A stretch of 40,489 nt of DNA from Bacteroidaceae bacterium (GTDB lineage Bacteria > Bacteroidota > Bacteroidia > Bacteroidales > Bacteroidaceae), in assembly GCA_017619335.1 (NCBI GenBank), contig JAFZSP010000066.1:1-40489 (forward strand). The letters run 5' to 3'. Of the stretch, positions 32,484 to 40,489 are shown piece after piece. The position numbers and the translations under genes were made by a program. The notes under the pieces were generated by a model. It had not been told where the DNA came from, did not search any database, and was given only the letters and a program-made list of their open reading frames with translations. Each line of letters opens with the position of its first letter. Position 1 is the stretch's first letter.

Positions 32484-33680
32484 ATGACCATCCGCAATAA
32501 AACCATCAATGCCAGCAGCCTTTTTGAAGGCGACAAAGTAATCTGGATGACACTCTTCTTCCTCTGCCTCATCTCCATCCTCGAAGTCTATAGCGCTTCG
32601 AGTACGATGACTTTCGGCAAACGTGCCTACTGGGCTCCCGTGCTGATGCACAGTCTCTATCTGGCGATGGGTGTGGGAGTGGCGTGGGTCATCCATCGTA
32701 TTCCCTGCCGTTACTTCGGATGGATCGTGGTCGTGGGACCCGTGTTGAGTGTGGTACTTCTGATCACCGCTTTGCTCTCTGGCGGCATCAACAGTGCCCA
32801 CCGCTGGACCACCATCCTCGGTTTCTCCTTCCAACCTTCCGAGATAGCCAAGGGGTCACTGGTCGTCGTGGTGGCCTGGCTGCTGAGTGTCATGCGTGAC
32901 CAGAACGGCGCCACAACCTCTGCATTCAAATGGATACTCGGTTTCACCGCCATCATCTGCGGACTCATTGTGTCCGAGAACCTTTCCACCGCCATGCTTA
33001 CCTTCTTCGTAATATTGATGATGATGTTCATAGGTCAGGTGCCTTGGAAATGGCTCAGTGCACTTGTGGGACTGATTGTAGTGGGGGGAGCATTGGGTTA
33101 TTCTGTGTTACGGTTCACGCCAGAAAGTACGCTGCAGAAAATGGATGAAGTACCCGTGTTGAAACGTCTGCCCACCTGGGCCCACCGTGTGCGCAACCAC
33201 ACAGAGACCCCTTCCGACCCGCTGCAGTATGACCTGAATACCAACCCTCAAATCACCCAGTCCCGCATTGCCATTGCCACCTGTAACGTCATCGGACGAG
33301 GACCGGGCAACAGCACAGTGCGTGACTTCCTGCCGCAAGCCTACTCAGATTTCATCTATGCCATCATCATTGAGGAATTAGGACTCATCGGAGGTCTCTT
33401 CCTCCTGATGCTTTATATCACGCTGCTTTACAGGGCTGCCCGCATCGCTGGACGATGTGAGAAGAACTTCCCTGCGTTCCTCATTATGGGCCTGTCGCTA
33501 CTCATCGTGACACAAGCGCTCATCAACATGTCTGTGGCTGTCGGCATCTTCCCCGTCACAGGTCAGCCACTGCCCCTCGTCAGTCGTGGCGGTTCATCGA
33601 TTATGGTGAATTGTGCCTACGTCGGAATGATGCTTTCCATCAGCCGTTCGGCACGTCAAAAATACGAAGAAGCGGTCTGA
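32484..33680 (+). CDS. ftsW: Septal peptidoglycan glycosyltransferase FtsW
   Basis: FtsW is the SEDS-family polymerase that works with FtsI at the septum. The 398-residue protein has about ten membrane helices with the SEDS motifs SGGINSAHRWTTILGFSFQPSEIAKG, the large extracytoplasmic loop (about 210-275) with AIATCNVIGRGPGNSTVRDFLPQAYSDFIYAIIIEELG, and PLPLVSRGGSSI at the C-terminus. The TGA stop (33678-33680) sits in a small hairpin GGTCT-GAG-AGACC (33674-33686). The gene follows murD after a heptamer-repeat spacer. Confidence 0.95.
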   Translation: MTIRNKTINASSLFEGDKVIWMTLFFLCLISILEVYSASSTMTFGKRAYWAPVLMHSLYLAMGVGVAWVIHRIPCRYFGWIVVVGPVLSVVLLITALLSGGINSAHRWTTILGFSFQPSEIAKGSLVVVVAWLLSVMRDQNGATTSAFKWILGFTAIICGLIVSENLSTAMLTFFVILMMMFIGQVPWKWLSALVGLIVVGGALGYSVLRFTPESTLQKMDEVPVLKRLPTWAHRVRNHTETPSDPLQYDLNTNPQITQSRIAIATCNVIGRGPGNSTVRDFLPQAYSDFIYAIIIEELGLIGGLFLLMLYITLLYRAARIAGRCEKNFPAFLIMGLSLLIVTQALINMSVAVGIFPVTGQPLPLVSRGGSSIMVNCAYVGMMLSISRSARQKYEEAV

Positions 33681-33758
33681 GAGACCAAAAGTGATTAAAC
33701 TTTCAAGGTTAAAGTAAAAAAATCAGCCCTAAAGTATTCTATTCTCGTTAATTATTTG

Positions 33759-33766
33759 TATATTTG
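33759..33766 (+). promoter_or_regulatory. Candidate internal -7 element before murG
   Basis: TATATTTG matches TAnnTTTG in the 108-nt ftsW-murG gap, the largest gap inside the cluster after rsmH. It would give a leader of about 17 nt. No TTTG stands at -33. Confidence 0.45.
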
Positions 33767-33788
33767 CCCCCAAATTCAACACCCATAT

Positions 33789-34898
33789 ATGGAAATACCT
33801 CTCAGAGTCATCATCAGCGGCGGCGGCACGGGCGGTCACATCTTCCCGGCACTGTCCATTGCGAACGCGATTAAGGCGGCTCGCCCCGACACAGAAATCC
33901 TCTTTGTCGGAGCGGAAGGACGCATGGAAATGCAGCGTGTGCCAGCTGCAGGCTATGAAATAAAAGGTCTGCCTGTGGCAGGGTTTGACCGCCAGCATCT
34001 GTGGAAGAACATCTCTGTGCTGTGGAAACTCTTCAAGAGCCGTCGCATGGCTCGCCGCATCATCAAGGAGTTTGCCCCCCATGTGGCAGTGGGCGTCGGC
34101 GGATACGCCAGTGGACCCACCCTGAATATGGCAGCAGCGATGGGCATCCCCACACTCATCCAGGAGCAGAACTCCTTTGCCGGCGTCACCAATAAACTGT
34201 TGGCCAAGTCGGCTCTCAAGATCTGTGTGGCCTACGAGGGAATGGAGCGTTTCTTCCCTGCCGAGAAAATCATGCTCACGGGTAATCCTGTTCGCCAGCA
34301 GTTGGCCGACTGCAAGCTCAGCCGTGCCGAAGCGATTGAGAAACTGGGCTTTAATCCTGTACGTCCTGTTATCTTGGTGATTGGAGGCAGCCTCGGAGCC
34401 CGCACCATCAACGAGAGCATTCTTGGCAGCCTGAACCTGATTCGTGAGAGTCGTGTGCAGATCATCTGGCAGACGGGTAGTTACTATTTCGAGGATGTCA
34501 AACGTCAGCTCTCAGCAATGGACTGTCCCCAGAACCTGAAGGTGACGGCTTTCATCAATGCGATGGATGAAGCCTACCGTGCTGCCGACCTCGTCATCAG
34601 CCGTGCTGGAGCCAGCAGCATCTCTGAGCTCTGTCTGTTGGGCAAGCCCTCTATTCTGGTACCCTCACCCAATGTGGCCGAAGACCATCAGACGCACAAC
34701 GCGATGGCGCTAGTGAAGAAGGATGCCGCTCTGCTGGTGCGCGATGCCGAGGCCCGTGAGCAGTTGGTGCCGTTGGCCATCCAGACAGCCCTCGATACAG
34801 AGGCGCTCAACCGTCTGGCCACCAATGCGAAGGCAATGGCCCTACCCGATTCAGCAAACATCATTGCAAAAGAAGTCTTCAAGTTAGTAGAATCATGA
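33789..34898 (+). CDS. murG: UDP-GlcNAc:lipid I N-acetylglucosaminyltransferase
   Basis: MurG converts lipid I to lipid II on the cytoplasmic face of the membrane. The 369-residue GT28 protein has the N-terminal glycine loop SGGGTGGHIFPA (G11-H17 core), GVGGYASGPT, the acceptor-side EQNSFAGVTN, the second glycine-rich loop VIGGSLGARTINE, and the nucleotide-sugar site ISRAGASSISELCLLGKPSILVP. ATG at 33789 is chosen because the glycine loop normally lies near residue 10 and the upstream frame overlaps the -7 element. The stop overlaps the murC start by 4 nt. Confidence 0.96.
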   Translation: MEIPLRVIISGGGTGGHIFPALSIANAIKAARPDTEILFVGAEGRMEMQRVPAAGYEIKGLPVAGFDRQHLWKNISVLWKLFKSRRMARRIIKEFAPHVAVGVGGYASGPTLNMAAAMGIPTLIQEQNSFAGVTNKLLAKSALKICVAYEGMERFFPAEKIMLTGNPVRQQLADCKLSRAEAIEKLGFNPVRPVILVIGGSLGARTINESILGSLNLIRESRVQIIWQTGSYYFEDVKRQLSAMDCPQNLKVTAFINAMDEAYRAADLVISRAGASSISELCLLGKPSILVPSPNVAEDHQTHNAMALVKKDAALLVRDAEAREQLVPLAIQTALDTEALNRLATNAKAMALPDSANIIAKEVFKLVES

Positions 34899-36262
34899 TT
34901 ACAGCAGTATATTTCATCGGTATCGGAGGCATCGGCATGAGTGCCATCGCCCGTTATTACTTGCAGCGCGGACTCATTGTGGCAGGTTATGACCGCACTC
35001 CCACTCCGCTCACCCGTGAGTTGGAACGTGAGGGAGCGCTCATTCATTATGAGGAACGCGTGGACCTCATTCCGGAAGCCTGCCGTGACGAGACCTCCAC
35101 GCTGGTGGTCTATACACCTGCCATCCCTCCTGAACACGCAGAACTGCAATATTTCCTGATTCATCATTTCAACATCCAGAAGCGTGCCCAAGTGCTGGGA
35201 ACCCTCACCCGCATGCACAAGGGTCTCTGTGTGGCAGGCACCCACGGCAAGACCACCACCAGCAGCATGACAGCCCACCTGCTGCACCAGAGCCATGTGG
35301 ACTGCAACGCCTTCCTGGGCGGCATCACCAAGAACTACGGCACCAATTATATCCTGGCGCCCGAGAGCGATTATGTGGTCATCGAGGCCGACGAGTTTGA
35401 CCGTTCCTTCCATCATCTCTCGCCCTTCGCCACCGTCATCACCGCCACAGACGCCGACCACTTGGATATTTACGGAACCGAGGAAGCCTACCTCGAAAGC
35501 TTCCGCCACTACACCGAACTCATCCAGCCGGGTGGCTATCTGGTTATTCATGAAGGATTGAAGATGCAGCCCAATCCTCCCGCAGAAGTCACCACCTTTA
35601 CTTATTCACGCGAGCGCGGAGACTTCCATGCCGAGAACATCCGCATTGGTGACGGCGCCATCCGTTTTGACCTCATCTCCCCATTAGGCAATGTCACGGA
35701 TGTGGAGTTGGGTGTGCCTGTGGGCATCAACATCGAGAACGGTATCGCAGCAATGGCGCTGGCACAGATTGCAGGTCTCTCTCCCGACGAGATTCGCAGC
35801 GCAATGGCCTCATTCCGAGGCGTTGACCGTCGGTTTGACTTCCATGTGCGCACCCCGGAAAAGGCCTACCTCAGCGACTATGCCCACCACCCCGAAGAGC
35901 TGCGCCAGTGCATCAAGAGCATCCGCGAGGTCTATCCGGGACGCCGCATCGTGGGTATCTTCCAGCCCCACCTCTTCACTCGCACTCGCGACTTCTACCC
36001 CGATTTCGCCGATGCCCTCTCCGATCTGGACGAGGTGCTTCTTACCGAAATATACCCAGCCCGTGAACTGCCCATCGAAGGCATCACCAGCCAGATAATC
36101 CTGGACAACCTGCGTCCTGGCGTTCCCGGCCGCCTCATTCGCAAGGCAGATGTCCTGGACGTTGTCCGTCAGTTGGATTTCGACGTCCTCATTACCCTTG
36201 GTGCCGGCGACCTCGATGACTATGCCGAGCAGATCGCAGCCATCGTGCAAAGTAAATTGTGA
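34895..36262 (+). CDS. murC: UDP-N-acetylmuramate:L-alanine ligase
   Basis: MurC adds L-alanine, the first residue of the stem peptide. The 455-residue protein has the N-terminal dinucleotide-like loop YFIGIGGIGMSAIA and the ATP loop GTHGKTTTSS (from G115, K119). EADEFDRSFHHL lies in the central domain, and DYAHHPEELR and FQPHLFTRTRDF in the C-terminal domain, as expected for MurC. The ATGA overlap with murG couples their translation. It is 10 nt from ftsQ. Confidence 0.96.
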   Translation: MITAVYFIGIGGIGMSAIARYYLQRGLIVAGYDRTPTPLTRELEREGALIHYEERVDLIPEACRDETSTLVVYTPAIPPEHAELQYFLIHHFNIQKRAQVLGTLTRMHKGLCVAGTHGKTTTSSMTAHLLHQSHVDCNAFLGGITKNYGTNYILAPESDYVVIEADEFDRSFHHLSPFATVITATDADHLDIYGTEEAYLESFRHYTELIQPGGYLVIHEGLKMQPNPPAEVTTFTYSRERGDFHAENIRIGDGAIRFDLISPLGNVTDVELGVPVGINIENGIAAMALAQIAGLSPDEIRSAMASFRGVDRRFDFHVRTPEKAYLSDYAHHPEELRQCIKSIREVYPGRRIVGIFQPHLFTRTRDFYPDFADALSDLDEVLLTEIYPARELPIEGITSQIILDNLRPGVPGRLIRKADVLDVVRQLDFDVLITLGAGDLDDYAEQIAAIVQSKL

Positions 36263-36272
36263 ATAGACAGAT

Positions 36273-37013
36273 ATGTTCAAGACCATTCTGAAAATATTCG
36301 TTTTCCTGGGGCTCCTTGCCTACCTCATCTTCGCCCTCGTGCGCCTCAATCGCAACGAGAAGGGACAGGAGTGTACGGGTCTGGAAATCACCATTGACGA
36401 CCGTCAACAGACTGGCTTCCTCGGAGAGAACGAGGTACGCGAGCTGCTGGTGTCCAGCAAGCACTTCCCCGAGGGAGAGCTGCTGGACAAGGTGGATCTG
36501 GCCGAGTTAGAGTCCGTGCTGGTGGCCAGTCCCTACATTGATGAGGCGCTCTGCTTCAAAACTGTGGAAGGCAAGATTTCCATGCATATCAAGCCGCGAG
36601 TGCCTGTGCTCCATGTCATTAACGACAAGGGCGAGGACTTCTATATCGACAATTGCGGCACCACGATGCCTCGTGGTCACCACACCTCGGACCTCATCGT
36701 CATGACAGGCAACGTCCCTCGTACCACAGCCGGTCCGCTCTATTCCGAGATGGGCACCATGCTGGCACGTGACGACTTCTGGAATGGTCAGATACAAGAG
36801 ATTCACGTCACTCCGCAGGGAGAGATGGAGATCACCCCCCGCATTGGCGAGCACATCATCATCCTGGGGGACACGTCCTGCCTGCGAGACAAGCTCCAGC
36901 GGATGAAGACCTTCTACACCGAAGGGCTGGACCGTGTGGGCTGGAACCGTTACAAAGCCATTGACCTGCGCTTCAAGGACCAGGTCATTGGAATCAAGAA
37001 GGATAAACATTAA
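36273..37013 (+). CDS. ftsQ: Cell division protein FtsQ (POTRA domain)
   Basis: This 246-residue bitopic protein has a single membrane helix (residues 7-23, KIFVFLGLLAYLIFALV). A POTRA-like periplasmic segment follows (about 35-110, with FLGENEVRELLVSS and ASPYIDEALCFKTVEGKISMHIKPRVPVLHV), then a beta domain. FtsQ connects early and late divisome proteins. Identification rests on topology, on the POTRA pattern and on its place between murC and ftsA. It is shorter than proteobacterial FtsQ, as common in Bacteroidetes. Confidence 0.88.
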   Translation: MFKTILKIFVFLGLLAYLIFALVRLNRNEKGQECTGLEITIDDRQQTGFLGENEVRELLVSSKHFPEGELLDKVDLAELESVLVASPYIDEALCFKTVEGKISMHIKPRVPVLHVINDKGEDFYIDNCGTTMPRGHHTSDLIVMTGNVPRTTAGPLYSEMGTMLARDDFWNGQIQEIHVTPQGEMEITPRIGEHIIILGDTSCLRDKLQRMKTFYTEGLDRVGWNRYKAIDLRFKDQVIGIKKDKH

Positions 37014-37029
37014 TCAAATATAGAAAAGT

Positions 37030-38445
37030 ATGGGAGCAGAAAAGAACATTGTCGCCATTGAGCTGGGTTCCTCCAGCATCCGAGCCATCATCGGGCAGAA
37101 ACGTGCCGACGGCACGCTGCAAGTGCTTGGCTTCGAGAAAGAGAACGCACCCGACAGCATTCGCAAGGGTGTGGTTTATAACATTGACAAGACCATCCAG
37201 GCCATCACCGCCATCAAAGGCCGGTTGGAAGAACGCCAGAAGGTCTTTGTCAATCGCGTCTATGTGGGTGTCAGCGGACAGTCACTGCGCACGGTGGGCA
37301 ACAGCGTGCGTCGTCAGTTGGACGTGAAGGTCGCCATCACAGACGAGATTGTGGATAGTCTGATGGACGAGAACCGCGCCCATCTCTATCCCGGTGCCGA
37401 GGTGCTGGATGTCCTGCCACAGGACTACCGCGTGGGTGCCCATCTGACCAGTGAGCCCGTCGGCATCATGGCAGATCGCATCGAGGGTTATTACAAGAAC
37501 ATTGTGGCTCGCAGGACGTTGCGAGAGAGCATCGGTCGCTGCCTGCAGGGTGCCAAGTTGGAAGTGGCAGACTACTTCATCTCTCCGCTGCTGCTTTCCG
37601 GCTACCTTCTCTCCGACACCGAGAAGCGTTCCGGCTGTGCGCTGGTCGATTTCGGCGCAGAGACCACCACGGTGGCCATCTATGAGAAGAACATTCTCCG
37701 CCATCTGGCAGTACTGCCCCTGGGAGGTGCCAACATCACTGCCGACCTGGCCAACAGCTTGCACATCGAACACGATGAGGCAGAGAATCTCAAGCACTCC
37801 TACGGCTCTGCCTACACAGAAGAAGGCAGTCTCACCAATCCTCGTCAGATCAATATCTCCAATGACCGCGTGGTGGATGAGAAACGCCTCCTGAACATCA
37901 TCGAGGCCCGCCAGCAGGAAATCCTGGCCAATGTCTGGGAACAAATCAAGGAGTATGCCGACCGCCTCTTGGCTGGCATCGTCTTCACAGGTGGTGCTGC
38001 CAACATGAAGAACCTGGAGACAGCCTTCATGAACTTCCACCACTTCGATCGCGTGAAGACACGCTTGATGCCCACGACCACGGAATACACCACCAGCCTG
38101 AAGCTGGATCCCCAAACCGTCACACTGGCCACACTCGTGGCCATGCTGCGTCGCGGAGACCAGGAGTGCACCAGTGAGAAGCCTGCAGAGCCCGACCTCT
38201 TCGACGAGAACAACGTGCAAGCCACTGCTGCCTTCAACCAGACACCCTCCGCTCCCGCAGCCGGAGAGGGTGTCGTGCGTCCTGTCAATACCACAGAGAC
38301 CGCAGAGGCCGCCACTCCTCCAGAGACAGAGGAGACACCAGAGACTCCTGAGACTCCTAAAAACCAGGAACCGACAAAGCCCAAGGAACCCAGCGTGTTC
38401 AAGAAAATCGGGAAATGGATCACAGAACTTGTAGAGGAAAATTAA
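37030..38445 (+). CDS. ftsA: Cell division protein FtsA
   Basis: FtsA is the actin-like protein that tethers FtsZ to the membrane. The 471-residue protein has the phosphate-binding motif IVAIELGSSSIRAIIG, an SHS2-type 1C subdomain (about 85-165), VDFGAETTTVAIYEKN as the second phosphate loop, and GIVFTGGAANMKN as the adenosine site. A long Pro/Glu/Thr-rich linker (about 375-455) ends in an amphipathic helix (FKKIGKWITELVEEN) that fits the membrane-targeting sequence. The linker is notably long. ftsZ starts 12 nt downstream. Confidence 0.95.
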   Translation: MGAEKNIVAIELGSSSIRAIIGQKRADGTLQVLGFEKENAPDSIRKGVVYNIDKTIQAITAIKGRLEERQKVFVNRVYVGVSGQSLRTVGNSVRRQLDVKVAITDEIVDSLMDENRAHLYPGAEVLDVLPQDYRVGAHLTSEPVGIMADRIEGYYKNIVARRTLRESIGRCLQGAKLEVADYFISPLLLSGYLLSDTEKRSGCALVDFGAETTTVAIYEKNILRHLAVLPLGGANITADLANSLHIEHDEAENLKHSYGSAYTEEGSLTNPRQINISNDRVVDEKRLLNIIEARQQEILANVWEQIKEYADRLLAGIVFTGGAANMKNLETAFMNFHHFDRVKTRLMPTTTEYTTSLKLDPQTVTLATLVAMLRRGDQECTSEKPAEPDLFDENNVQATAAFNQTPSAPAAGEGVVRPVNTTETAEAATPPETEETPETPETPKNQEPTKPKEPSVFKKIGKWITELVEEN

Positions 38446-38457
38446 ACAATAGAAGAT

Positions 38458-39795
38458 ATGGACAACTTTAATACAGAGACTGGCGGCATCCAGTTCAACC
38501 TGAAAGCCAGCAACCCAAGCATCATCAAAGTGGTGGGCGTGGGCGGCGGCGGCGGCAACGCCGTGACACACATGTTCAACGAGGGCATTCATGACGTCAC
38601 CTACGTCCTCTGTAACACAGACAGCAAGGCGCTGGCCGACTCTCCCGTTCCCAACAAGCTCCAGATGGGTGAAGGTCTCGGAGCCGGCAACCGCCCCGAA
38701 GTGGGGCGCAAGGCCGCCTTGGACACCATCGACCAGATCAAGCAGCTCTTCACAGACGGCACCCGCATGGCCTTCATCACCGCTGGTATGGGCGGTGGCA
38801 CAGGCACCGGCGCGGCTCCCATCGTGGCACAGTGTGCCCGCGAGATGGACATCCTGACGGTGGGCATCGTCACCATCCCCTTCCGTTTTGAGGGTCACAA
38901 GAAAATCGACCAGGCACTGGACGGAGTGGAGGAGATGTCCAAGCACGTGGATGCACTACTCGTCATCAACAATGAACGCCTGCGCGAGATTTATCCAGAA
39001 CTCACCGTCCTCAACGGCTTCGCCAAAGCAGACGACACCCTCAGCGTGGCTGCCAAGAGCATCGCAGAGATCATCACCATGCGAGGCATCATGAACCTGG
39101 ACTTCCAGGATGTCAAAACGGTACTGAAGGGCGGCGGAGTCGCCATCATGTCCACAGGCTACGGAGAGGGCGAGAACCGCGTCACCAAAGCCTTCCAGGA
39201 AGCACTCCACAGCCCCCTGCTCAACAATAACGACATCTTCAATTCCAAGAAAGTCCTCTTCTACATTACCTTCTCCGGAGGTTCCGAGAACGAGCAGCTC
39301 ACGATGGAAGAGATGAACGAGGTCAACGACTTTATGTCCCAGTTCCAGCAGGACAGCGTGGAGACGAAATGGGGTATGGGAACCGACGATACCCTGGGTC
39401 CCCGCGTGAAGATCACCCTCCTCGCCTCCGGATTCGGACTGCAGAACGTGCCCGGCATCGAAGAGAAAATGGCTGCTAAGCTCACCCGCGAAGAAGAAGA
39501 AGAACAGCGCAAGCTGGAGGAGCAGAAGGAAATCAACGACGACCGCCGACGCATCTATTATGCCGAGGAGGATAACCGTCCACAGAAGCCCCGCCGCCAA
39601 ATCTTCATCTTCTCCGAAGCCGACCTGGACAATGATGACATCATCTCCATGGTGGAATCCTCGCCCACAGCAGACCGCAAGAAAGATGAGCTGCGCCGCA
39701 TCCAGGACAAGTCCAACACCGCCGACGCCGCACCCGCAGCAACAGAGGCTCCCGCTGGCGGAGAATCCGCTCCCGACTTCACCATCACCTTCTGA
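38458..39795 (+). CDS. ftsZ: Cell division GTPase FtsZ
   Basis: FtsZ polymerises into the Z-ring that organises septation. The 445-residue protein has VVGVGGGGGNAV near residue 25, the tubulin signature GGGTGTGAAP at 112-121, and the synergy-loop region NLDFQDVKTVL. An extended C-terminal linker (about 340-435) includes a charged helix (EEEEEQRKLEEQKEINDD). The last residues (ESAPDFTITF) form the putative tail that would meet FtsA; they differ from the usual LDIPxFLR-type peptide. Two hairpins follow the gene. Confidence 0.97.
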   Translation: MDNFNTETGGIQFNLKASNPSIIKVVGVGGGGGNAVTHMFNEGIHDVTYVLCNTDSKALADSPVPNKLQMGEGLGAGNRPEVGRKAALDTIDQIKQLFTDGTRMAFITAGMGGGTGTGAAPIVAQCAREMDILTVGIVTIPFRFEGHKKIDQALDGVEEMSKHVDALLVINNERLREIYPELTVLNGFAKADDTLSVAAKSIAEIITMRGIMNLDFQDVKTVLKGGGVAIMSTGYGEGENRVTKAFQEALHSPLLNNNDIFNSKKVLFYITFSGGSENEQLTMEEMNEVNDFMSQFQQDSVETKWGMGTDDTLGPRVKITLLASGFGLQNVPGIEEKMAAKLTREEEEEQRKLEEQKEINDDRRRIYYAEEDNRPQKPRRQIFIFSEADLDNDDIISMVESSPTADRKKDELRRIQDKSNTADAAPAATEAPAGGESAPDFTITF

Positions 39796-39796
39796 T

Positions 39797-39883
39797 AGAC
39801 GGTGAAACCATCTCCGCTCTGCCCCCGGACAGGAGACGGCTTCACCGTCTCCACTCTGGTAGCCGTGGGTCGCCACGACCAGA
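39797..39883 (+). terminator. Two strong hairpins after ftsZ
   Basis: AGACGGTGAA (39797-39806) pairs exactly with TTCACCGTCT (39841-39850), with inner TCTCC/GGAGA pairs. A second hairpin pairs TCTGGT (39855-39860) with ACCAGA (39878-39883), enclosing CGTGG/CCACG. Neither has a T-run, so they may end or attenuate transcription or protect the 3' end of the dcw mRNA. Confidence 0.6.
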
Positions 39884-39911
39884 AATGTGACACGTGAATG
39901 ATACTGATCCT

Positions 39912-40489
39912 ATGAAAAAGAGCCTGTTCTTCTTCATGCTGGGATTGCTGCTCCTCGCTGCCTGCGGGGGCGGCAAGCGGTACCATGCACTGATGCACGA
40001 GGCGGACTCGCTGCTCACGGCGGGTGATGCTGTGGCTGCCTATCGTCTGCTGGCAGCAGCGGATTCGCAGAAGACCGCATGGAGCCGGCGGGAGGAGATG
40101 GACTATGAACTATTGAAAGCGCAGGCACAGAACCTGGCATACGTGGATTTCCAGACGGACTCCGTGCTGCGCATCGTCGCCCGTTACTATGACCGTCACG
40201 GCACCCCCAACCAGCGCCTCAGGGCCCACTACCTGCTGGGCTGCACCTACCGTGACCTGCACGAGGCGCCCCTTGCCCTCCTCTCCTGGGAAGATGCCGT
40301 TGCCTGTGCCGACACCCTCAGCCCCGCCTGTGACTTCGCCACCCTTTTCCGCGTCTATGGCCAGATGGCGGATGTCTATTTCCGTCAGTTCATGCCGGAA
40401 AAAGAGTTGGTCGTAAGAGAGAATTTCTGTCATTATGCCTTGCTCGCAGGTGACACCTTAAATTATATACGGGGGCTATTGCTCAGAAA
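39912..40489 (+). CDS. TPR-like lipoprotein, N-terminal part
   Basis: The frame begins at ATG 39912-39914 and is still open at the right edge, giving 192 codons. It starts with a lipoprotein signal (KKSLFFFMLGLLLLAACGGG, lipid cysteine at residue 18). An alpha-helical region follows with TPR-like pairs: HALMHEADSLLTAGDAVAAYRLL, then ARYYDRHGTPNQRLRAHYLLGCTYRDL and SWEDAVACADT. Similar lipoproteins in Prevotella and Bacteroides often precede a membrane segment and a signalling or DNA-binding C-terminus, but that part is outside the window. Function unknown. Confidence 0.75.
   Translation, partial: MKKSLFFFMLGLLLLAACGGGKRYHALMHEADSLLTAGDAVAAYRLLAAADSQKTAWSRREEMDYELLKAQAQNLAYVDFQTDSVLRIVARYYDRHGTPNQRLRAHYLLGCTYRDLHEAPLALLSWEDAVACADTLSPACDFATLFRVYGQMADVYFRQFMPEKELVVRENFCHYALLAGDTLNYIRGLLLR

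Noticed and set aside
37282..38946. 554-codon minus-strand frame across ftsA and ftsZ
   Set aside because: It lies fully opposite two well-identified division genes and shows no family motif.

Overview
The window looks like a chromosomal segment of a Bacteroidales bacterium, most likely a Prevotella-like (Prevotellaceae) genome. The evidence is threefold. Promoters have the Bacteroidetes form (TTTG, about 20 nt, TAnnTTTG) and genes mostly lack Shine-Dalgarno sequences. Several protein families are typical of the group: FtsL-like protein, PASTA-bearing FtsI, GGGtGRT protein, and a very large secreted protein with a Bacteroidales-type C-terminal sorting motif. The cell-division gene order also fits. 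No rRNA, tRNA, CRISPR array or complete insertion sequence was seen.

Layout. Positions 1-147 hold the end of a helix-turn-helix gene, followed by about 470 nt without a gene that contains a 78-bp element with terminal inverted repeats. Positions 621-5399 (minus strand) form an iron-sulfur/redox block: GGGtGRT protein and a NifU/IscU-like scaffold under their own promoter, then a C_GCAxxG_C_C protein, an Mrp/NBP35 ATPase and an outer-membrane barrel of the alginate-export type. Positions 5548-12636 (plus) carry xseA, a dense array of palindromes, xseB, ilvE overlapping trmB, and a surface alpha-amylase lipoprotein overlapping a MATE transporter. A strong promoter then drives a 1709-residue secreted protein (12911-18040), followed by a YfcE-like phosphoesterase and a large MscS-type channel. 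A minus-strand AspT/YidE-type transporter (21479-23206) converges on the channel gene. Upstream of it lie a gene remnant and a second palindrome array, then an NlpC/P60 hydrolase with tandem terminators.

From 24648 to 39795 the window holds an almost uninterrupted division and cell-wall (dcw) cluster: rsmH, ftsL-like, ftsI, murE, mraY, murD, ftsW, murG, murC, ftsQ, ftsA, ftsZ. MurE-MurD-MurC build the UDP-MurNAc-peptide, MraY and MurG make lipid I and II, FtsW/FtsI polymerise and cross-link septal wall, and FtsQ/FtsL/FtsA/FtsZ form the divisome. mraZ is not next to rsmH and ddl is not in the cluster. A TPR-like lipoprotein gene runs off the right edge.

The most unusual features are non-coding. 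Several leaders or spacers just before start codons are built of seven-base tandem repeats with no G on the sense strand. Two intergenic regions are packed with short adjacent palindromes, one beside a decayed copy of the sorting domain found on the 1709-residue protein. The dcw promoter sits so close to the rsmH start codon that the transcript should be leaderless or nearly so.
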